DNA from: Mesorhizobium sp. M8A.F.Ca.ET.218.01.1.1
GTDB taxonomy: Bacteria > Pseudomonadota > Alphaproteobacteria > Rhizobiales > Rhizobiaceae
Direction of reading: 5' to 3'
Length of the DNA: 64,000 nt
Assembly (NCBI RefSeq): GCF_004791165.1
Contig: NZ_SRUZ01000012.1
Span: forward strand, 94,367-158,366
Shown here: piece after piece, positions 59,745 through 64,000 of the stretch
Layout: every line of letters begins with the position of its first letter
Position numbering within the stretch: the first letter of the stretch is position 1
Notes under the pieces: generated by a model
The model's input: the letters and a program-made list of their open reading frames with translations, nothing else
What the model was told of the DNA's origin: nothing
Databases searched by the model: none
Position numbers and translations under genes: made by a program

Positions 59745-60824
59745 TCATGCGGCGGCTCCCGCGGCAGGGATCAGCCAGCCGGATCTTATGCGCAGCCGGA
59801 CCTGCGCACCGTTCTCCAGCACGACCGGATCGGGCTGCTCGAAACGCAAGGTCAGGTCGGGACCGGCAGCAGGCGTAAATTCTATGCGCGCGGCACCTCC
59901 CTGGTAGATCGCCCGCTTGACGAGACCGTCGAAGCCCGAGGCATCGGCGGAAAGCTCGATATCAGCGGATCGGCAGCATATCCTGGCGCCGGCGCGTGGC
60001 CGCTCGCCAGGCCGACAGCGGACCACCAGTTCGGTTCCGAGAACCCTGACCTTGCAACGGCCGCCGTCTTCGCTCGTCATCACATCCGCTGGCAGCAGGA
60101 TGCCTTGCGAGATGAAGGAGGCCACCATCTCATTTGCCGGCTCATGATAGAGTTCGCGCGGCGTCGCAAGCTGCGCCAGGCGTCCGTGGTCCATCACCGC
60201 GATACGGTCGGCCAGCGCCATCGCCTCGGCCTGGTCGTGGGTGATGTAGACGATGGTCGTGCCCGTGCGCTTGTGAAAGGCGGCGAACTCGTCCTCCATC
60301 GAGGCTCTCAGATGCACGTCGAGATTGGCGAGCGGCTCGTCGAACAGCACCAGCGACGGCGCGGCGACAAGGCAACGCGCCAACGCCACGCGCTGGCGCT
60401 GACCGCCGGAGAGATTGGCCGGCCTGCGCTCGCCAAGGCCCTGCAGATTGACCAGCGCGAGCGCGTCTTCCACTTTTTGACGCGCGACGGCCTTGTCGAG
60501 CTTGGCCACCTTCAGCGAATAGCCGATATTCTCGGCGACGCTCATGTGCGGCCACAGCGCATAGTTCTGGAAGACGATGCCGACACGCCGCTTTTCCGGC
60601 GCGACGCTGCCGCCCTTGCCCGACACGACCTCGCCGCCGATGCGGATTTCGCCCGAAGTCACTTTCTCGAAACCGGCGACCAGCCGCAGCAACGTCGTCT
60701 TGCCACAGCCGGAAGGTCCGAGCACCGCCAGAAACTGGCCGTCAGCGACATCGATCGAGACATCCTTCACGGCATCGAAATCGGTGAAGCTCTTGGTCAC
60801 ATGGTCCAGCGTCAGTCGCGCCAT
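59745..60824 (-). CDS. ABC transporter ATP-binding protein (ferric iron/FbpC type)
   Basis: A 359-residue ATPase. Walker A is GPSGCGKTTLL, signature NLSGGQRQRVALAR, Walker B LVLFDEPLANLD, with H-loop VYITHDQAEAMAL. The C-terminal TOBE domain covers about 240-355. Its start overlaps the permease stop by 13 bases. The FbpC type is common for ferric iron and for phosphonate or polyamine importers. Confidence 0.92.
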   Translation of the reverse strand: MARLTLDHVTKSFTDFDAVKDVSIDVADGQFLAVLGPSGCGKTTLLRLVAGFEKVTSGEIRIGGEVVSGKGGSVAPEKRRVGIVFQNYALWPHMSVAENIGYSLKVAKLDKAVARQKVEDALALVNLQGLGERRPANLSGGQRQRVALARCLVAAPSLVLFDEPLANLDVHLRASMEDEFAAFHKRTGTTIVYITHDQAEAMALADRIAVMDHGRLAQLATPRELYHEPANEMVASFISQGILLPADVMTSEDGGRCKVRVLGTELVVRCRPGERPRAGARICCRSADIELSADASGFDGLVKRAIYQGGAARIEFTPAAGPDLTLRFEQPDPVVLENGAQVRLRIRSGWLIPAAGAAA

Positions 60825-62515
60825 GGCAGAACTCCGCTCGGAAGATGAGGGGCAAGCAGGTTGGTCACCAGCATCAGCGCGAAGGTGACCGCGACCGTGA
60901 TGACGGACATCGCCGCCGCGTAGTTGGAATCACCGCCCTGCTCGAAGGAAAACATCACCACGCCGATCGTTTCGGCCCCCGATGACCACAGCAGCGCCGA
61001 GACGGTGAGTTCGCTGAGCGCCGTCATGAAGATCAGGAGGCCGCCGGCGATCGCCGCCGGTGCGACGAGCGGAAAGATGATGGTGCGCATACGCGTGAAC
61101 AGGCCGGCGCCCGCCACCTGTGCGGCCTCCTCCAGCGCCCGGTCGATCTGATGATAGCCGCTGATGGTCGGCCGCAGCGCCAGCACCAGGAAGCGGGCGA
61201 GATAAGCGTAGAGGATAATCCAGACGGTGTTGTAGAGCTGGATGCCGGTCAGCGGGATCGGCCTGAGAAACAACAGCAGCGAGGCGATCGCCAGCACCAC
61301 GCCGGGCAAGGCATAGGGCAGTTCGACCGACAGGTTGAGCAGCCGCACCCAGCGCTGCTTGCCCCAGGCGATGAGATAGCCGACCGGCACGGCAACGATA
61401 ACCGCGAAGAAAGCAGCCACGATCGACAGCCAGAAACTGTTGAAGAAGGCGCGATTGGCGGCATCATGCTCGAACAGCACGAAACGGTAATTGTCGAGCG
61501 TCGCCGTTTTGGCGGTGAGCGCGATGCCGTAGCCCGGCACCAGCGAGGTCAGCACCAGCCCGAACAGCGGCAGGACCAGCACCAGCAGGATGAGCAGCCA
61601 CATGCCGGCCTGGACGACCGGCCGCCAGCGGCCGAGCTCATAAGGTTCGGACGGCAGCGATGTCGAGGAAATACGGTAGTCGCGGCGACGGCTCATCCCC
61701 TCCTGGGCGAGGATGCCGGCCATGGCGATGATGCCGATCAGCACCGACAGAAACGCGGTCTCGCCGAGCACCGCCGGACCGCCGCCGGCCAGCTTCTGAT
61801 AGATGAGCGTCGGCAGCACGAGATAGTTGGCGGGAATGCCGAGAAACGCCGGAATGCCGAAATTGCCGACACAGGAGACGAAGGCAAGTGCGGCCGCCGC
61901 CATGATCGACGGCGTCATCAAGGGCAGCACGATGGTGACCAGTACGGTGAACCAGTTCGCGCCGCCGGCGCGCGCCGCCTCGACCAGTTCGCGCGGCAGC
62001 TTGCGCAGGCCGGCACGCACCAGCAGGAAGACCAGCGGGCCGTATTGGACGCCAAGCAGCAGGATGATGCCCGAGGTCGAATAGAGCAGGTTCTTCGTGC
62101 CGAGCGGCGGCGCTGCCCCGAACAGTTTTAGGAACGGGCTCGCCGGGCCGAACAGTTGCAGCCAGGCCAGCGCCGTCACCTGCGGCGCGATCAGCAGCGG
62201 CATGACGTAGCAGAGCACCAGGGCGCTTCGGCCACGTATGTCGGTCAGCGAGACCAGCACGGCCACCAGCGTGCCCGACAGCACAGCCAGAAGAGTGCCG
62301 CCAATGCCGACGACCAGCGTGTGCCAGGTCGCGATCCAGGTTGCCGGGCTTCTCAGCCCGGCCTCCACGGCCACGGTCGTCAAGACGCCGCCGGGTGCCG
62401 CGATCTCCTTGACGAGGCGCAGCATGGGCAGCAGCGAAAGCAGCACAATGACGACGGCAACCGCCGCCGTCAGGGCCATTTCCTGGCCCCGGCTTTCCCT
62501 GATTCGTGCCGACAT
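60812..62515 (-). CDS. ABC transporter permease, two fused domains (FbpB type)
   Basis: A 567-residue inner-membrane protein with about twelve helices in two homologous halves. The EAA loops are ELVEAARAGGANWFTVLVTI in the first half and ALEEAAQVAGAGLFTRMRTI in the second. This fused layout is typical of FbpB/SfuB iron permeases. It lies between the binding protein and ATPase genes in the usual order. Confidence 0.92.
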   Translation of the reverse strand: MSARIRESRGQEMALTAAVAVVIVLLSLLPMLRLVKEIAAPGGVLTTVAVEAGLRSPATWIATWHTLVVGIGGTLLAVLSGTLVAVLVSLTDIRGRSALVLCYVMPLLIAPQVTALAWLQLFGPASPFLKLFGAAPPLGTKNLLYSTSGIILLLGVQYGPLVFLLVRAGLRKLPRELVEAARAGGANWFTVLVTIVLPLMTPSIMAAAALAFVSCVGNFGIPAFLGIPANYLVLPTLIYQKLAGGGPAVLGETAFLSVLIGIIAMAGILAQEGMSRRRDYRISSTSLPSEPYELGRWRPVVQAGMWLLILLVLVLPLFGLVLTSLVPGYGIALTAKTATLDNYRFVLFEHDAANRAFFNSFWLSIVAAFFAVIVAVPVGYLIAWGKQRWVRLLNLSVELPYALPGVVLAIASLLLFLRPIPLTGIQLYNTVWIILYAYLARFLVLALRPTISGYHQIDRALEEAAQVAGAGLFTRMRTIIFPLVAPAAIAGGLLIFMTALSELTVSALLWSSGAETIGVVMFSFEQGGDSNYAAAMSVITVAVTFALMLVTNLLAPHLPSGVLPWRD

Positions 62516-62607
62516 GATTGGTTTCCTGGGATCGGTCGATCGATTCGATCACGTTTCGCCGGAACTGGCGAGATGCCGTGGAAACGGCATCTCGCCTGAC
62601 TGTCGGC

Positions 62608-63594
62608 TCAGCCGCCGAACAGTTCCGAGAACTTTGCCTTGTCGGCGTCAGTCTTGGCAACAATGGCCTTGGTGTCGAACGGCATCACCTTGATTTTGAC
62701 GCCTTCCGGCAGCCAGTCGGGACGGCCGACCGAGGCGCGCGCCGGCAGATAGCCCATCGACAGCGCCAGCTTCTGGCCTTCATCGGACAAAATGAAGTCG
62801 ACGAATTTTTTCGCGCCATCGACGTTCTTGGCGGTCTTCATGATGGCGACCGGCTCGGTCACGGCAGGCACGCCTTCGCTGGGGAAAACGAACTCGACCG
62901 GCGAGCCCTTCTTCTTGGCGTTCATCGCCATGAAGTCGACGAGGATGCCATAGGGCTTCTCGCCCGATGCCACCGACTTCAGCACCGCGCCATTGCCGCG
63001 CACGCTGACGGTGCTGTTGGTCTTCAGCTTCCGGAAGAAATCCCAGCCATAGTTAGCGTCGCCGACAAAGCCCGAAAGCAGGTAGGCGGCAGCGCCCGAA
63101 TAGAGCGGGCTCGGCATGACCAGGCCGTCGGCATAGGCCGGCTTGGCAAGGTCTGCCCAATGCTCCGGCTTTTGCGCGGCCGCGGTGTTGTAGACGATGC
63201 CGGTGGTGATCAGCTTGCTGCCGAAATAGGTCTTGTCGGCGTCATAGGCATCCGCATCGATACCGTCGAGCTTGGCCCCGGGATAGGCCATCAACCGGTC
63301 ATCCTTCTTCAGCAGCTCCATCGAGACCGCGTCGGCGATCAGGAGCACGTCGGGCTGCGGGCTGCCCGCGGCGAATTCGGCCGCCATCTTGGTCAGGATG
63401 TCGCTGGTTCCCGAGCGATAGATGGTAACGTCGATGCCGGGCTGCGCCTTCTTGAAGGCATCCACGGTCTTGGCCGCGTCCGCCTCGGGTTGGGATGTGT
63501 AGAGCGTCAGCGTTTCGGCATTTGCCACGCCGGCAAACAAAGTTGCGGCGAGCGCCAGTTGGCTGGCCAGCAGCTTGATGAATAGCGTCTTCAT
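62608..63594 (-). CDS. ABC transporter substrate-binding protein (iron/FbpA type)
   Basis: A 328-residue periplasmic protein with a signal peptide (LLASQLALAATLFAGVANAE) and the type II binding fold: LTLYTSQPEADAAKTVDAFK, PDVLLIADAVSMELL, KLITTGIVYNTA. The double Tyr of ferric-binding FbpA (YY) is not obvious, so the ligand could be an organophosphonate or an Fe chelate. AGGAGGTCTC precedes the ATG at 63594. It is the first gene of the operon. Confidence 0.88.
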   Translation of the reverse strand: MKTLFIKLLASQLALAATLFAGVANAETLTLYTSQPEADAAKTVDAFKKAQPGIDVTIYRSGTSDILTKMAAEFAAGSPQPDVLLIADAVSMELLKKDDRLMAYPGAKLDGIDADAYDADKTYFGSKLITTGIVYNTAAAQKPEHWADLAKPAYADGLVMPSPLYSGAAAYLLSGFVGDANYGWDFFRKLKTNSTVSVRGNGAVLKSVASGEKPYGILVDFMAMNAKKKGSPVEFVFPSEGVPAVTEPVAIMKTAKNVDGAKKFVDFILSDEGQKLALSMGYLPARASVGRPDWLPEGVKIKVMPFDTKAIVAKTDADKAKFSELFGG

Positions 63595-63681
63595 GAGACC
63601 TCCTGATCCTGTCTGTGCATGAGCGACCGGCATCCTGGCCGGTTTCCATATTCTCCCTGCACGGCCCATATGACTGGTGGA

Positions 63682-63696
63682 TGACACTGAGTGTCA
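63682..63696. promoter_or_regulatory. Palindrome upstream of the iron-type ABC operon
   Basis: TGACACT-G-AGTGTCA is a perfect palindrome with one central base, 87 bases upstream of the binding-protein start. It is a candidate operator. It does not match a Fur, Irr or RirA box as I know them. Confidence 0.4.
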
Positions 63697-63871
63697 GCGT
63701 CCGGATCAGATCGCATTCATCAGGAAAGAGAGGCTGTCTGGCAGCCTCGAGTGGGGCCGGGAAGGCCCCGGGCACATCGCAACGAACAGCCTCAACGGAG
63801 CGGGAGGCGGGCTCCTGCTGTCAACCCGCTTTCCGCTGCCGGCATACTCCGAAGGCAGCGCGGAAAACCGT

Positions 63872-64000
63872 TCAGACCAGCATGCCCATCGGGTTCTCGA
63901 TCAACTTCTTGAAGGCGACCAAGAGTTCGGCCCCCAGCGCTCCGTCAACCGCACGATGGTCGGTCGACAGCGTCACCGACATCACGGTGGCGATCTTGAC
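63872..64000 (-). CDS. 2-oxoacid dehydrogenase E2 acyltransferase, C-terminal 42 residues
   Basis: Cut by the right window edge. The visible end includes the catalytic motif STDHRAVDGALGAELL (His and Asp of dihydrolipoyl acyltransferases) and closes with LIENPMGMLV. The sequence fits pyruvate dehydrogenase E2 (PdhC) of Rhizobiales. The N-terminal lipoyl domain is outside the window, so the 2-oxoglutarate type cannot be fully excluded. Confidence 0.9.
   Translation of the reverse strand, partial: VKIATVMSVTLSTDHRAVDGALGAELLVAFKKLIENPMGMLV

Noticed and set aside
63750..63780. GGGGCC/GGCCCC hairpin as terminator of the E2 gene
   Set aside because: The stem is good (GGGGCC-GGGAA-GGCCCC) but is not followed by T on either strand, and it is about 90 bases past the stop. 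Not called.

Overview
The window looks like the chromosome of an alphaproteobacterium of the order Rhizobiales, most likely Mesorhizobium or a close relative. The evidence is the high GC content, a SAM-II riboswitch in front of metX, a cobS-cobT-DnaJ-like-bolA cluster, an SyrA/ExoX-like exopolysaccharide regulator, an aroK-aroB-CorC operon next to xerD, and an HPr-enzyme I fusion. Gene density is high, many operons have 4-bp ATGA/GTGA overlaps, and there is no prophage, CRISPR array, rRNA operon or insertion sequence.

Layout. 1-12 kb: 3' part of hisC, divergent SAM-II-controlled metX and metW, a family 2 glycosyltransferase, a DUF1194 protein, an SbmA/YddA-like ABC exporter, a methyltransferase divergent from gloB, a DUF985 cupin, and a lysoplasmalogenase/EamA pair. 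12-22 kb: rpmB, the queuosine-precursor transporter yhhQ behind a probable preQ1-I riboswitch, a spermidine-synthase-like protein, an ArsR/SRPBCC pair, cobaltochelatase cobS-cobT, a J-domain protein, bolA and a ThDP enzyme. 22-27 kb: the stress operon prkA-yeaH-spoVR. 27-38 kb: aroK-aroB-corC-like, xerD, accA, an L,D-transpeptidase lipoprotein, tusA, a CobW GTPase, a D,D-carboxypeptidase, an M20 amidohydrolase, tRNA-Arg(CCT), an SyrA-like protein and a cupin.

39-57 kb is the accessory-looking part. One block is a sugar or polyol locus: a leftward operon (DeoR regulator, FGGY kinase, ribose-type ABC importer, tagatose-3-epimerase-like enzyme) that diverges from a rightward operon (class II aldolase, second FGGY kinase, HAD phosphatase). 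Beside it, a SorC regulator and an unknown gene precede a full glucitol-type PTS (GutM, IIC2, IIBC, IIA) that ends with its own HPr-enzyme I fusion. A carbohydrate PTS with its own phosphotransfer chain is uncommon in this group, where most species have only the regulatory nitrogen PTS. No sorbitol-6-phosphate dehydrogenase is present, so the substrate is open.

57-64 kb: a tandem pair of TonB-like DUF930 proteins, a ferric-iron-type ABC importer, and the 3' end of a 2-oxoacid dehydrogenase E2 gene cut by the window edge.

The most interesting points are the preQ1-I candidate whose pseudoknot would contain the yhhQ start codon, the repeat-built mini-ORF that bridges metX and metW, the PTS/ABC sugar locus of unknown substrate, the DUF930 tandem, and the small tandem repeats at both ends of the EamA transporter gene.
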